The notes beneath the pieces are model-generated. The model was not told where the DNA came from, searched no databases, and saw only the letters and a list, made by a program, of their open reading frames with translations. Made by a program: the position numbers and the translations under genes. Source: Clonostachys chloroleuca (Eukaryota > Ascomycota > Sordariomycetes > Hypocreales > Bionectriaceae). Taken from it: a stretch of DNA of 64,000 bases. Positions 23,058 through 36,088 of the stretch are shown one piece after another. Location: positions 11,160,001 through 11,224,000 of the forward strand of contig JBANAY010000004.1 in NCBI GenBank assembly GCA_037952775.1, given 5' to 3'. The stretch's first letter is position 1. Each line of letters begins with the position of its first letter.

Positions 23058-24890
23058 TCAAAGCTTTGCCTTCGGATTTTTCAGACATTCCTCGGACGGG
23101 AGGGACTGGAAAAATTTATCCCACGACTCCTTCAATGCAATGGGAGCCGTAAAGTAGTCCTTCATTTCCAACTTTTCAAACCGCGGCATGACCTCTGCCA
23201 GCACTTCGTCGTATATATCCGTCAAGCGATCTTGGTCTATGGTGTCAGAGATGCTACTAGTTGCCACCGCAGCGCACAAACTTTCGTATAGAGTGAGAAT
23301 ATTTGGTGAAATCCCTTCTTCTTTGGCGGCTTCATACGCCATTCGGTGTCCGATTGATTCGATCAACGGCCTTGAGCGTGGCAATATATGCCGGTTGTAA
23401 TCGGCACCGCGGTGAGCTTTATATCCTCCGATCTCAGATAACTTGGTCTTAGCCTCTGTCATTGCTCGCATTTCACGTTTAGCCAGTAGGCTGGAAGAGT
23501 CCAGGGCCTCAGGGACACGATACTTCTCTCCGAGAAGCTCTGACGCCAGACCTAGAAGACGGCGAGGTTAGTAACAGGGTAAGGAAATTGATCGGGATGC
23601 TCTTACGGATACAAAGCACTAATGTATCACCCTCAGCAATAGCGTTCCCCTGGAAGCTCAAGGACATATTGCTTATTTGATTGTATGCGAACAGGCCCTG
23701 CCAGCCGCATCGCTCTGAGAATTCAGTCAGGATCTTGGACGCTTGAATGACGGTTACTTTGAAGATAAATCCAATAGCAGATCGAACGAGAAGATGGGCT
23801 TTGGGGTTAATAAATTGTTTGATAGCCCAGCGGGCATATGCCTCAAGCACGGTGGCTTGAACATGCCCGTTTACAATAGGGCGATACTGAGTGCTGAAGG
23901 ACATGATAGGTGTTAAGTCGCCACTCTTAGTCGATCCAACCGTTCGTCGTAGGCTGTATGCAGCAGTGAGGTGCGTTCCGATCTTGATCCCGGTGATACC
24001 CACCATGGATAGACTGATGCTGCCGATAGGGACACGCCATATTGATCGCATGAATGAGGCACGCTCATCATTTGGCTTGTCCGTGGAGCCCAATAAGCAG
24101 TATGGAGGTAAAATAATTCGGTCAAATGTTGTTATGCAATGGTCCAAGGGCTTTGTACCTGGGCGCACCGGCAGTATCTTGGAAGTTATGCCTGGTTTCA
24201 ATCGCCCTCCCTCACTAAGAGGAACAACAAAAGGCCTCACGCCACGATCCTCCTGGTCGACAATCAGCCGAGCATACAGGACAGCCGTTCGAGGTATTCC
24301 TGACGCCGTGGTATTCGGTGGCATGGATTTAGCTGCGCCAGGATGCGGAGTGTGCAACTCAAAAGAACCATCAGGTTGCAGAGTGGCTGTTGTCTCCAAA
24401 TTGCGGGCGTCCAGCCCGTGGTCTAGTTCTGTGAGCATAAACTGTCCGTTGACATCAAAGTTGAGCATTTTCTGGACGAGTTCTTCAATCTCAGGAGACT
24501 TTCTGGTAAATGGAATGATGGTGCCCAGGCATAGATTATAATGAATCACGAGAATAGACAGGCAAGTCGAGTCTCGTGCCACAAATGCTTTCTCAATGTT
24601 AGTAATGTGACTGCGACGTCTCAAGGTAGCTTAGCACGTACGGTCCGTATGCAAACTCCAGAACTTCGGGGTCAAGTTCAAGATGTCCTCGGCTGTGATG
24701 CCTGGTGTTTGGTTAATCAAATGTATATCGGCGTAATGAAGAATGCGGGAAGCCTACCAGATGCACGGCACACCGACCGAGCTCTTTCGTAATGAATTGC
24801 CGTGTTATCAAGCGAAGGATATATTTCCAAGCCCAACTCTTTGTCTTTGGACCAGACATCTTGCTCTAGAAGATGTTTTGGATAAGCCAT
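23058..24890 (-). CDS. Acyl-CoA oxidase-like flavoenzyme with PTS1, 564 aa
   Basis: Exons are 24890-24758, 24701-24638, 24610-23607 and 23551-23058, totalling 1695 nt with matching phases. The N-terminus has the ACOX-type LEIYPSLDNTAIHYERAR segment, and exon 2 gives an LNLTPKFWSLHTDRT helix. The middle carries the acyl-CoA dehydrogenase fold (FMLTELDHGLDARNLETTA). The C-terminal half is the oxidase extension (EGDTLVLCIRLASELLGEKY). The last three residues are AKL, a canonical peroxisomal targeting signal. Expected reaction: FAD-dependent 2,3-desaturation of an acyl-CoA, reducing O2 to H2O2. At 564 aa it is shorter than most peroxisomal ACOX enzymes (about 660-750). Substrate is unknown. It sits beside a transporter and regulator, so a pathway-specific role is possible. 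Confidence 0.85.
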
Positions 24891-25944
24891 TCTCGCAAAC
24901 TAAAGATGAGAGTCAGATTCGGATTGCAGAAATGGAGGCGGATGGGACACTTTTATGGATAAGACCACTCTTCAACTACTGACCCCTTTCCCACAGTGAT
25001 ACCGATATCTTGAAACCAAGTCAACACGTTTATACCAGAACCTAAGTTGCTGATGTTCGATTTAAGTAGCTCATATACGTCTCGAGCTGGGCAGAGAGCT
25101 ATACCGGCCGTCCAGATATTGAGACTCGGTCAAAGTGTGTTTTTTTGGTGTTGTCACAATCGCTTAGATCAAAAGTCACCAAGCAAGTCGGAGTCTTCCC
25201 AGCGAGTATCATGCCAGGTTATAAAATTCTCCAGATATCCCAGAGCGGCAGATGCTTGTCTTATATTATTAACGAATGCACGTCGGATCTGGCGTAAGCC
25301 ACTGCTTCATATTGTCTTGCAACGTGGCGACGCGTAGCAATCAGCGGTGTCATTGACCGTCTTATTCGGCATTACCTTCATCAAAAGATATTGTGCCTTC
25401 TAGAAAGTACACTGGCGCTCCTAGCTGCGTACAACTTGTGGCAGTGAGTAGTTTCAAAGCAGCTAAGCAGGGGACATACGTCTTGGCCATGCTTCAAACT
25501 AGAGAATTCTAATAGAAGGGATCGGTCCCCACGCCTTAACTTCATTAAACAGGCATGACAGTGCATGGTGCTCGTATAATATAAGACATTTCACTAGATA
25601 TTTCAATAGTCCAAAATGATAGGCCGTCCCCCTGCATGTAATCCGAAATCGACGAGGCTGGGCTCACGCCATTAGTTCATGCTGCTATTTTTCGCCATAC
25701 GCACGCTTTTTCAATTTAGGCAGTCCATCCGAAAAGATACGAACCAATGCACAAGAAAATAGTCCCATCATTAACTGGGGAAAATGCAATATTGGCTTGG
25801 ATTAATGATCAGGTAAGTGTCCAAAGACAGCGGAGCTGAAAACCAACACTACATCAAATTTGTCCATAGAAGCAAGAACCAGAGACTAACTTAATAAATC
25901 GAAATAGCAATTAAACGTCACAAAATTTATCCAAATGGATTCCA
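24891..25944. other. Intergenic stretch
   Basis: About 1 kb upstream of the acyl-CoA oxidase and downstream of the transporter. No supported coding frame or repeat. Confidence 0.5.
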
Positions 25945-27535
25945 CTACTCGGCAGCATTACTCGCGCACGCCCAAGGCTTGGTCTTCTTCTCACCCGCAA
26001 TCGCCTCGATCGACCCCCACAATCCCAGAACGCAGAGCATGATACCAGATACAAGCAAGACCGCATTAGCCAGGAAGCGCCATGTCTGGCGCCAGTCCCT
26101 GAACCAGTTCCCCTTGTGCATCCACAGCCAGAAAACACCGGGCAGGCCGTAGGAGAACCAGCTAACGAAGGCGGCAGCGATGAGACCCAGCAGGCTGTTG
26201 AAGACAGGGATGGACTGGGCGATGATCATGGAGAAGCCCAGATCACGAAGGTGACACCCCACCAAGACACGGTGGAGAGCTTGGTCCGGCGTTCGAGGTG
26301 CTTGGTATTGCGGAACAGGCGGACGAAGATGTACTTGGCGGCCACATGACCGTAGATGACTCCGGCGATGACCTGTAAGATTATTAGCATCGACAGGTCC
26401 TAGTAGTGTGCAGGGGGTTGAGCGTATTTATTACAATTGTTGGGATGGCGACTCCCCAGATCGCCTTGCGCATGGCTACAGTTCCGGCAGCTGAAAGCGC
26501 CGGGGAGGGAACTTTTTCACCAACGTAAACGTAGATGACAATGGCGGCGATCAGGTACAGAGAAGTATCAATGAACTGCAGCAGAGCCATGGCTTTAGGA
26601 AAGTCCTCAGGTTTTTTGAACTCGCTAATGACGCTGAAAAAACACGAGTGGCTTGCTACAATGGAGTCAGTACTCGAACTTGATGACCGAGGAAGGGTAA
26701 TTTCGGGATAACTGACAGAATGCAATGGCGATGTTGGTGACTCCGAGGAATGCGGTGGGGAAAGGGAGCGATCGAGCGATGGTCCAGCTCTCAGCGATGG
26801 AGTGCCCGACCGAGACATCACCCACGGTCATTAAAGTGGCAATGATGATGGACAGGCAAGCTGATGGTGCGATGGTTAGCTCATAAGCGGGCGGCAGGAA
26901 GCGGAAAGATGAGACAGCTTACAAGCGAGAGACATCCAGCTGGTATATTTGAGGGTCCGCGGGAGGTTGAAGGCCCAAAAGATGCCGAGGCCGACTACGG
27001 CCCAAACAATCGTGCACGTAGAGCTGTTAGTCAAGGTATTCATGCAGATGGTAAAGGTCAGAAGGTGGCTGCCCATGACCATGATCTGGAAAATGACCTG
27101 AGCCCAGCCGAAAATCTCCTGGAAGAGGGCACCCATGCCAATGGGCTGCCCGATAACCTCGAGAGCATCTCCAAAGTTCTGAACATGGGGATACTCCTCG
27201 CGGAACTCGGCCAGTACCAGGCCCGAGTACGTAGAGAGCGCGCTTAGGATGAGGATGAGGATAATGCCGGGAACGAGACCGACACTGGCCATGACTGAAG
27301 GGAGCGAGAGAATACCAAGTGAGACAGTCTCGGCGGCGAGAACAATACCGCCTTGCCTAAAGCGGAAGACTTTGTGTCAGAAGACCAAAGCGTCACTGTA
27401 AGGAAGAGGGATGGGGTTAACGAAACAAAGCGATGCTTACCACCAGGTCAGAGTCTTGTAATCAATGAGGGCATCCTGTGAGGCGCTCTCGACGTCCCCA
27501 TGGCCCGAGACATGTTTATCGCCTGGAGGATTCAT
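25945..27535 (-). pseudogene. Amino-acid transporter (Aa_trans/AVT-like) with one-base frame break
   Basis: Exons are 27535-27441, 27356-26923, 26860-26717, 26655-26435 and 26372-25945. The protein begins with a hydrophilic N-terminus, then TM helices starting at QGGIVLAAETVSLGILSLPSV, which is typical of the amino acid/auxin permease superfamily (proton-coupled or vacuolar amino-acid transport). About ten TM segments follow, including VIYGHVAAKYIFVRLFR and a C-terminal NAVLLVSGIMLCVLG helix. Near 26236-26239 the frame passes from ...FVIWA to FSMIIAQSIPVF only if one base is added. Exon lengths sum to 1322, one short of 441 codons. It is otherwise intact, so a sequencing error or a very recent mutation fits. 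Confidence 0.8.
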
Positions 27536-28787
27536 GGCGGCCGGGATACAGTGTCCCTGGTGAGCTTTTCTTCTGTCCGTCGGCCAATCTGGAAGATCGA
27601 TTGCGTAGTCGTCCACTGGGCTGGCTGCGAATTTGCCAATGATGACCAGAATTGTCGAAGATGAGATGGGTAAAGAAAGATGTGGGAGTGAGGGGAAGGG
27701 ATTTAGGGACAGAGAGGAGAGAAAGTTCCTTTACCCAATTTTAACATGAGGGAGGGGAGACTGCGTTCAAGTGGAATGGATCAAGGTGGAATGGGCCAGG
27801 CCTTTAACTCGACGCATGCAGAAACTCTAATGTAACTTCCTCTCCACGGGGTAGCAACAACTGATGATAAGAAACCTTAAAAATGAAAAACAAAGGGAAA
27901 TGGGGCATTAATCCCAGATGAGAGTTTTTCCATTGCCCTCCTTGACGCCCGGCGGGGGTTAAAAACAACAATCTGGTAACAGGATGCCCGAGGCTGAGGA
28001 GATGGAGGCTTTCCCAAGGATCATGGATGGATTCAGATGGATTCAGAGTCAACTAGCTCCATATATTTACTGAGCAGCTGCTTCTAGAAGGGCCATGGAG
28101 CCTTTTCTCCCTGTCTCTAGCTCCAGTCGGACCCAGAAGTTTCCACTTTACAAGCAGGCGATGAAGTAAAAGTTATCAGATAAATTGCTCGATTGGAGCA
28201 TTTTTCAAGTAATACCATAAATTAGACATGTTATTAGCAAAATGCTCACAGCCATGAATAAAAATCATAATTTGTGTGACGACCCAGCCCTAAATCCAAG
28301 TTTGACGAGCCCCTTGCCGCCTTTAATTTGCGATGAGGCTGCAAGCCAATATCTACACAGTTATCTCGACATATACGGCGATAGAAATATTTCAATACAT
28401 GCTAATTGCTTATTTTACTCTCATGAGGTGCTGTGCCGAATCCAGAGGTGCGGTAAAACTTCAACAATGATTGTCTCACCTGTCGTCGCAAACAACCCCA
28501 ATTGAGACAATGCTGGCTTCAAGCATCCGCGTTCAGTTTTTCATCCCTCTAATGGTCTAGGCCCAAAAACATCTAAATATATCTGTGCTTTTTACCATTT
28601 CTCAAAAATGAAGCGCGAGAATCACATAATGTGCCATTTGACCGCGTCATTTTCCCCCCTTTTGTGTTTGAGTTATGGTTTACGGTACGCTTTCTTATCC
28701 CATGCTAGTTATTTACATTTCCAGGTCCAAAGAGAACCTATAAGAGTACAAATAAGGCTATGAATGAAGGAGAATCCATTTTTCCTC
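27536..28787. other. Intergenic region
   Basis: Upstream of the transporter and downstream of the transcription factor. The frame upstream of the transporter ATG stays open for some 60 codons without a Met, so an extra 5' exon is possible. No other feature is seen. Confidence 0.45.
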
Positions 28788-30598
28788 TCATTTATTTTCC
28801 ACGTGCCGAGATCTTGAAGAAACCGCTGCCTGCTCATCCCCCAAAATCGCACTAGACCAGAGCTGGCGAGCTATCTCTTCCTTCTGAAAATGCACTGGCC
28901 AAGTGATACTGCTGAGTACCTCCCTAGCATTTTCCCACTGGATTGATTCCATTTCCCTTGAATCAATCCATCTCCGGATTAGCTGGGAGAAACGCGCACT
29001 TAACTCTCGAAAGAAGCTCTTCCGAGACTGTACATCGGCGTGGGCTATGCTGAGGATCCCGACAAACAACTTCCATAGCCACAATGCCTGTTCTTGCTCT
29101 CCTTTTGTGTCAAGTTCTGCTAGTTCAGTTTGCAGATCCCTCTGGAGAATAAGAAGGCCACGTGTGTGAAGTGACGTCTCAGGGGGTGAGCCCGAGTTCC
29201 AGATCCCCAGTACAGAGGTAAGGTACATTCCCTCAGCGACATTGAACCCCGACCACGAAGATAGCAACGAGTCATTCCCCTGGGTAGATGGGTCGAGACT
29301 ATGGGAAATCGACTTGGCGTGTGCATCAATGGATGCAACAAACATCTTAGAAGGCGCGCCGCTATACCATAGATGATACAGAGAATCAACGATACCATCT
29401 CGCGAAGGCCGTTTAAACCTCATATCATACGCTTTTGTGACATCTCGGAGAGACTCAAGCATAGTGCTAACGTCAACATGGCGGAATGGCTTCTTCACAG
29501 CCTCGAGGGGGAGGAAGAAGAATGGGAATAGCGATACTCCCTTCAGTCGTGACAGGCGCTCTTCCTCATCTGTGTGGGCATTATAAATCATGTCCCTAAG
29601 CTTTTTCTTATCTATTGACCGCTGAGGATCGCTTGATTTGGGTGTCATTCTGATGAAGTCATTGACTTGACTCTTCAGACCGTGCATGATGTTGAAGGCT
29701 CTAAACAAGATGTAAGTTTGTGGGATTAAATCCTTGGAGCTCGATCGGATGATTGGGCTTGCTTACAAGATAAAATATCTATTCAAGAGCTCTCCCTCGA
29801 TGCTTTGGGTGAGATCAAAGTCGGGTTTGGCAGCCGAAAAGTGATCCATATATGCCAAGAGACCTGCTAAATGTGCATCGGCAACTGCGAAATTCTTAAC
29901 GCAACACTACCAAACAAACGTTAGTGTAAATGCGGCCCGCTGCAAAGAAAGGATAAAGCGACTTACCTCTGTGATACATAATGTAGCAATTAGTTGACAA
30001 CACTTGAAGAAAGTGGCTGTGTCCGGTGTTTTATTCAGCCATCCGTTCACTTGATGTACGCCATGGAGCTTGTGGGAAAGGAAAGCGCTTTTGAAAGATC
30101 GAAGCTCCCCAGTGTTCCAAACATGATGGACTCCAGCAATAATGAGCGTGTTTCGAAGCGCCACCGGTGTCTTGACCGCCGAGCCAACACTAGTAGGCAA
30201 TAAATATTAGTTATATTTTCTTGTGCTTGTTCAATCAGACTTATTACCAAGCATTGATCTGATGTGATGATAAACCGCTAAATGTCCCAACAGCTTGATG
30301 ATCTACCATGAATTGTTAGAATTGTTAGAAGGGGATATTGTGTATATATACAGCGAAGACTTTTTTGAGATCAGGACTTACAATAGTGAAGCAATTCTTT
30401 GGAATTGAAAGGCATCTTTATCGGGAGAACATTGAACGGATCTACGGCGTTTGATCGGGGCAGTTTCCATCGGCGTATCATCGTTTCCTTTTCTGTTGGT
30501 TGTTTTTTCTTTCTGCAATTTGACTCTTTCTTTACCGAAGGGTATGTTTGATGTGGGTGGGAGACAGGGAGAGCCCAAGGAGTTTGCTCTCCTGGCAA
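28788..30598 (-). CDS. Fungal-specific transcription factor domain protein, about 515 aa, no zinc cluster seen
   Basis: Five exons (30598-30382, 30302-30248, 30189-29967, 29906-29767, 29700-28788) sum to 516 codons with agreeing phases. The body has the pattern of the Fungal_trans_2 (DUF3468) regulatory domain: DPFNVLPIKMPF at the start, then a helical region with RNTLIIAGVHHVWN and LAFNIMHG. In most relatives a Zn2Cys6 DNA-binding cluster precedes this. None is found here or in the 500 bases upstream. Either the DNA-binding exon is missing or degraded, or this is a regulator without its own DNA contact. Near 30440-30460 a KRRR peptide occurs in another frame next to DPFNV, hinting at a small indel. 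It lies between a transporter and an oxidase/P450 pair and could regulate them. Confidence 0.65.
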
Positions 30599-31753
30599 TG
30601 CCTGTGCTCTACGATCACGAAGCGGAAGCCTAGCTGGGCTGTACGAGCATGTTCTCTTTTTGGTTAGGCACGTAGTACTAGATCAATGTAATATCATCAG
30701 CCATCAGATAAAGAAAGATCCCGCGAGCAAGCCCGGCCAAACGACGAGGTTTGCAGAGTTCAGGAGCCTTCTTGGGCGCAGAAAGTCAAGATACAGGAAA
30801 CTTACCAATCAGGCTTCTTCTCGTCGCAGCGAATCCGACCCTTCCTGCAATTTATACAGCCGGTTCGGCTTCTTGTAGCAACGGCTCGGTCCATCTTCCC
30901 CAATGGGGCGCTGTCAATAACCCTTCACCAGTTGATCCAGCTGGGCTTTTGGCGCATACATTGACGTCCTGCAAGTGATCCCACACTTCGCTGGACACCT
31001 GACCAGCTTCGAGACGCCTGTGACCATAGGTTTGCTGGTTCTTCACGGAGCTTTGGATAAATTTCAGCATCATGCAACGTTCGAATCCTCCCCTTCGGTC
31101 CCGTGACTTTCGACGCGTCAACTCCGGCGATTCCAGCCATGGGTCAGCTCCTCATTATTACGAGCTTCCACATGAGGTTAGCTATCCTTAACGAAGGCCA
31201 AGAATTGAGGTTTCAGCCACAGTAAACTGGTTGGTCCATCAGCCACAACACAGGCAAGCATGCCTTTGTTTCGGCCTAACCTATAGCCACACCTACGAAA
31301 TCAATTATTCCAACAGAATCAATGGTAAATCAACCAAAAGTCACAGCTATATATCGCGGCAGTGTTAGTTCATTGATCATTTCGAGAGCAAACTAAGTCG
31401 ATGCTTTCTTCACATAGCGTCGGCGTTGATAGAATTATTATGTGCAAGTTTTATATGTACAGCTTGCAAACCGCTAAGAATTCTGTAAGTTCGACGCAAA
31501 CCAAATTGCGTGCTCCCGATCGTTTAGTTCGGGACCTGCTCCCGTGTTTCTAGATTCTACGTTGCATCGAGGAACAAAACGCAATATTACGCACATCTAC
31601 GTGACGTAAGCGGCATGGATAGCCGGCCGATGACGTTACAAAAATTCGTCTCTCTATTTCCTCCATTGAATTTATATTTGTCTGATAAACTCAAACTTTG
31701 AAGGAAACAACTTTCTCTCTCATCTAGAACCATTAAGATCTAGAACCATCAGA
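30599..31753. other. Divergent promoter region between regulator and FAD oxidoreductase
   Basis: No Zn2Cys6 motif is recognisable in any frame. The open frames at 30850-31140 show no family features. The final 200 bases before 31754 are AT-rich with CT-rich patches, as expected of a promoter. Confidence 0.45.
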
Positions 31754-33190
31754 ATGGGCGGAGGCAGTGTGCTCCCGGGGTTCCCTCAGCCGAACCCCAC
31801 GACTTCTTACTGGCAACTGCCACCTCACCCAATTGCCAACCATCGCACCACGCAATCGCTACCGACTTCCACGGCGTTTGACTACATTGTCATAGGCTCT
31901 GGAATATCCGGTGCCGCGGTGGCATTCAAGCTACTGTCTCGAGATCCGTCCCTTAAAATCCTGATGCTGGAAGCTCGTACCGCTGCTTCCGGCGCCTCTG
32001 GTCGTAATGGCGGCCACTGCCGTGCCGGTTTCTGGCTCAACCAGAGGAAATATACCGAGGCTCTTGGGGAAGACGAAGGCCTCAAGTTTTTGAAGCTCGA
32101 GGAGCAGAATGGATTGGATATTGCTGATTTTGTGCACAAGCACAACGTTGACTGCGATTTCCGAGAAGTAGAAACAGCGGATGTCTACGTGTCCAACGAA
32201 GAATGGAATGATGCACTCCTAGCCATACTAGCTAGAGAAGATCTGCGAAAGAGAAGACCAGATGCGGCCACCCTTTCTGGAAGGACGGTGCGGAGCGGTC
32301 AGGAAGCAAGGGACCATTTGGGGATGCCATCAATAGTTGGTGCAGTCACATGGCGAGCATACACACAGAATCCTTACAGGCTTGTGTGCAAAATGCTAGA
32401 ACTTGCCCTTGAAAAGGGACTCAACTTGCAGACTACGACTCCAGCACTGGAGATAGTCCCTACAACTAGGCAAGGGACTGCTTGCCGATGGGAAGTCAAA
32501 ACAGATAGAGGCAATGTGCATGCAAGCCATGTCGTCTTAGCAACAAACGCCTATTCAAACGCGCTGCTTCCTGGACTGGAAGCGACAGGCTTCTTGACCC
32601 CTGCAAGGAGCCAGGTGGCAGCTGTAAGACCTGGGAAGAACATGACCGGTAGCCCAGCGCTTCGCGGAAGCGCGGGCCTCAATGATCTGAATGGTGTCGG
32701 CGACTACTACATGACAAGGCTGCCTGGTCTCAAGGGCGAGGGTGATATATTGTGGGGAGGCGGGCGCTTCATCTCGAAGGAATATGGAATAACGGACGAC
32801 TCTCGAATCAACCCCGAGATCGCGACCTATCTACATCACGCTCCAGCTGAATTCTTTGGAAGTGACGTCTGGGGAGAAGAGGGTGATGTGATAAGAGATT
32901 GGACTGGCATTACATGCTACACTCCCGACACATTTCCCCTTGTGGGCGAGGTGCCAGACCAGGCTGGACTTTGGATGTCAGTGGGGATGAATGGGCATGG
33001 TAGTAAGTGATGACCCCAATACTTGTTCCCAATTGCTATATTTACCAATGTCAAGTGTGCTGGGACTGACTTTTTCACAGTGGGCATGGCTTTCCGCAGC
33101 GCTGAAGCTCTTGTTGAATTAGTTACCACTGGGGAGGAGCCTGAGTGGTACCCAAAGTCATTCAGACCTGGCAGAGCGTGGGGAAAATAA
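31754..33190 (+). CDS. FAD-dependent amine/amino-acid oxidase-like oxidoreductase (DAO family), 452 aa
   Basis: Two exons, 31754-33002 and 33081-33190, joined in phase 1 (1359 nt). The Rossmann FAD-binding motif GSGISGAAVAFKLL lies near residue 50, followed by EAR and the SGRNGGHCRAGF motif typical of DAO-family enzymes such as gamma-glutamylputrescine oxidoreductase. The second dinucleotide-binding portion is HVVLATNAYS, and the C-terminal FAD contact WTGITCYTPDTFPLVG...GMNGHGM is split by the intron. Expected chemistry: oxidation of a C-N bond of an amine or amino acid with FAD. No signal peptide. It is convergent with the neighbouring P450 (225 bases between stops). Intact. Confidence 0.9.
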
Positions 33191-33414
33191 GAAAAGTACT
33201 GTCCTGCAAACGGGGAGAGTAACTTGGTCGGATGTCTCACAGAGATATATTGGAAGACAGCTAAGTGCTCGAACTCTTGACACGGATCAACTTGAAATCC
33301 TCTGGGACTACCAATTCCGCTATTCTGCACGAACATGCAATACAATTGTAAACCTAGCGTACATCCATAGCGCAAATCAAAGAATCTAGTATTCTATTCT
33401 TGTCTTGATGGAGA

Positions 33415-35075
33415 CTACTTATTATTCTTCTTATTTAGTTGCTCGCCAATCTTGCTCAGGATAGCAGGAAGATCCTCGCCGAAAGTGTCACCATCTTTCA
33501 GTATAACCTCCCGCGCGTTCTCGTCTCGCGGCTCGAACGAGGCTTTATACGGTAAAGCCCTCATCACTAGGCCGTCGGTGCAACCATCGGCGTCAACGAC
33601 AGTCAATTTTCCATCCTCCGATCGTCCAGGGGTGATGTCAAACGCCCAGAGAAGGCGAGCCATGGAAACCCATATCATGTTTCGAGCAAAGAATCTTCCA
33701 GGGCAAGTCCGTCTACCGTACCCAAATCCAGCCACTGGCAGGATCTTTAGCATATCACCGTCCATCCAGCGGTCGGGAAGAAAAGAATCGGTGTCAGGAC
33801 CGAAGACGGCCTCCTCGCGCGTGACAGCCCAGTGGTTAGCGACGACGACGGAGTTTGCGGGAATCCTGTAACCCTGGTACTCGCTTTCGACCTTTGTGAA
33901 GTGAGGAACGCCGCCTGCTCCTACTGCCCTCCAACGAAGAACTTCCTCCAACAAGGCACTTATGAAAGGCAGATGAGGCATATCGTCGAGGGTTGGCAGC
34001 CGGTTACGGCCCACCACCCTGTCGAGTTCTTGCTTAGCCTTTGCTACGAAACCGTTATCTTGGGTGATAATGGCAATGATGAACCAGTTCAACGTCTCAA
34101 CAGTCCCGTCCAGCGAAGCATCAACCAAGGTGCCGAATTCAAAGGCAAGCTCATCGAACGATATAGGCAGGTTCTCCTCCTGTACAGTCTGATGAAGCTG
34201 CTTAGTGAAAGTCCACCCAGGCGCCTTGAGGCCCCGGTTAAGATTACCGATGTGTAGCTTACGCTGCCGTTGGTGATGGGCTTCCGCTTTCGCTTTCCAT
34301 GGGGCAAGAGGACCAGGTAGAACATTGAGCGCAGGGAAAGTATCTACCAGGAACGCACCAAGCTGGACAAACTCGGAAAATTCGTCGTCAAGCTGCATAG
34401 CATTGACCAGCTCTGGTGCTTCTGCGTCCTTGATGCGGAACCCATAAAATAAAGCAAAGATAGTGCTGGCGGTCGTCCTCTCGAGGAAGCCGTGGATATT
34501 TACCCCCTTTCCGCCTGCATTCATGAGTAGGTCGTACATCAATTGCTTTGACTCGATGGACTGGAACTCAAGGTACTTGGATGATGCGTTCTGGCCCAAG
34601 ACTGTCGCTTCCAGTCTCTGGCGCACCTTGAAGCGCTCATTATAGTCCATCAAGAGCACATTCATATTCTTGAGGGCAAGCTCCTGAGCTACCTATATAT
34701 TCTCAAAGTTGGCTAATTAGAGGCGAGCATTCTTGGGTAGATGAGAGTAGCATGAAAACTCACAAACATCTTTGGTCTATCAGAGAATGTAGCTCCCCTC
34801 TTGGCCAATAGATCGTGAGCTGCCTGAGAGGTAGTGAGGATAATGACATGCTGGCCAAACACGTTAAGGTGATAGATGGACCCATATTGCTTTCTCCATT
34901 CTGCAAACTGTCTCCAGGCAAAAGTTTTTGGCACTTGGTGAACATTTCCAATTACTGGCAGCGCAGGAGGCCCAGGAGGCAGCGGCAGCGATGGTTCTGT
35001 GACAAGCCACCTGACGAAGTAGACTGTGATCAAGCCGAGGGCCGCGGCAGCCACAATAGACGCAGTCAAAGCCAT
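33415..35075 (-). CDS. Cytochrome P450 monooxygenase, 529 aa
   Basis: Exons 35075-34764 and 34692-33415 (phase 0 intron of 71 nt). An N-terminal membrane anchor (about residues 5-22) is followed by the Pro-rich hinge LPLPPGPPALPVIGN. The K-helix ExxR is EVLR and the heme-ligand loop is FGYGRRTCPGRFFA, with the Cys in place. The I-helix reads DASLDGTVETL, a diverged oxygen-activation motif. Overall it resembles fungal P450s related to O-methylsterigmatocystin oxidoreductase and other secondary-metabolism P450s, but the substrate is unknown. It acts at the ER membrane with NADPH-P450 reductase. Its tail-to-tail neighbour is the FAD oxidase. Intact. Confidence 0.92.
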
Positions 35076-36088
35076 GATGGTAATGAGAAGGCAGTGTGCT
35101 TGGACGATTGAGAGCGGTGAACAGTGGTCCGGATTTGGAGGGGAAAAGGTTACCCAAATATACAATCTCAGCAAAGAATTCGCACTACGGTCATTGGTGC
35201 CAAGCTCTACTACAGGATGGCATACGTGTCTTACTTGCTTGCTTGTGCGTAAGCAGTGGCATTTTTTTTTAGCCCCATGCGGTAAAAGTAAGCACGTCTT
35301 TGGCTCCTTCCAAGCAATGGACTCTCCAATTGGCCCTTTCAGTCATACTGCGTATCATCCGGTCGGGGTCGGGACATGATATTAATTGCCCGGACCTGGT
35401 AAGCCTGGCTTTAAGCTCACTCCCCCCACAATCCACGTCATAGATTAACCCAGCCCTTGCGCGTCTTGTAGCCAATAACAAGTAGAGCAATATCAGCAGC
35501 TTGCTTCTTTAGAGTTGTAGTCGAAACTCCGGGGACGTTGATTCTATTGATTTCACTTTGAAAGTCCTCAAAGATTATGGCATCCGCGCCATCGAGTCTA
35601 GGCTATCTGATGAACATTGGGGCTATACATACACAGACACCCTGCCACGAGTGTAGCCACGGATTGGGGATGGCAAGTGAGATTCAAAACCGGTCAAGCA
35701 ATCAAGAGAACTATACCCCAAGGCCACGATGCATGAGAACTTTCAATGGTGCAAGAGATGCCCCCCCCAGGGAGATTACGACATAACGAAACCAGTAGCT
35801 CGGACTGTTCCATCAGACTCCCGAGCTCAAATAGTTGACAAGTGCTAAAATAGTATTGTGTTCAAATCGTAATATCTAAAGTATATTGAAGCGTGATATC
35901 GATACACTCTTACACTATCCACGAACCCGGACCAGTATAATACATTAAAACCACCAGCTATTATCCAGAGATAACTACCTAGCTGGATCCACCCAATTAC
36001 TATTAAGACTAATAGATTGACCGTCGACCGTTATGGGGCTCATCAATACATGAACGCTAGATTGACAGTGCTGCATGTTCGTAGCGGC
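35076..36088. other. Intergenic region upstream of the P450
   Basis: No coding signal. A poly-T run lies near 35265-35272 and a C run near 35762-35769. Confidence 0.5.

Noticed and set aside
30660..31140. Zn2Cys6 exon for the transcription factor
   Set aside because: No CxxCxxRKxKC-type pattern is readable in any minus frame; the Arg/Lys-rich peptides here have too few Cys residues.
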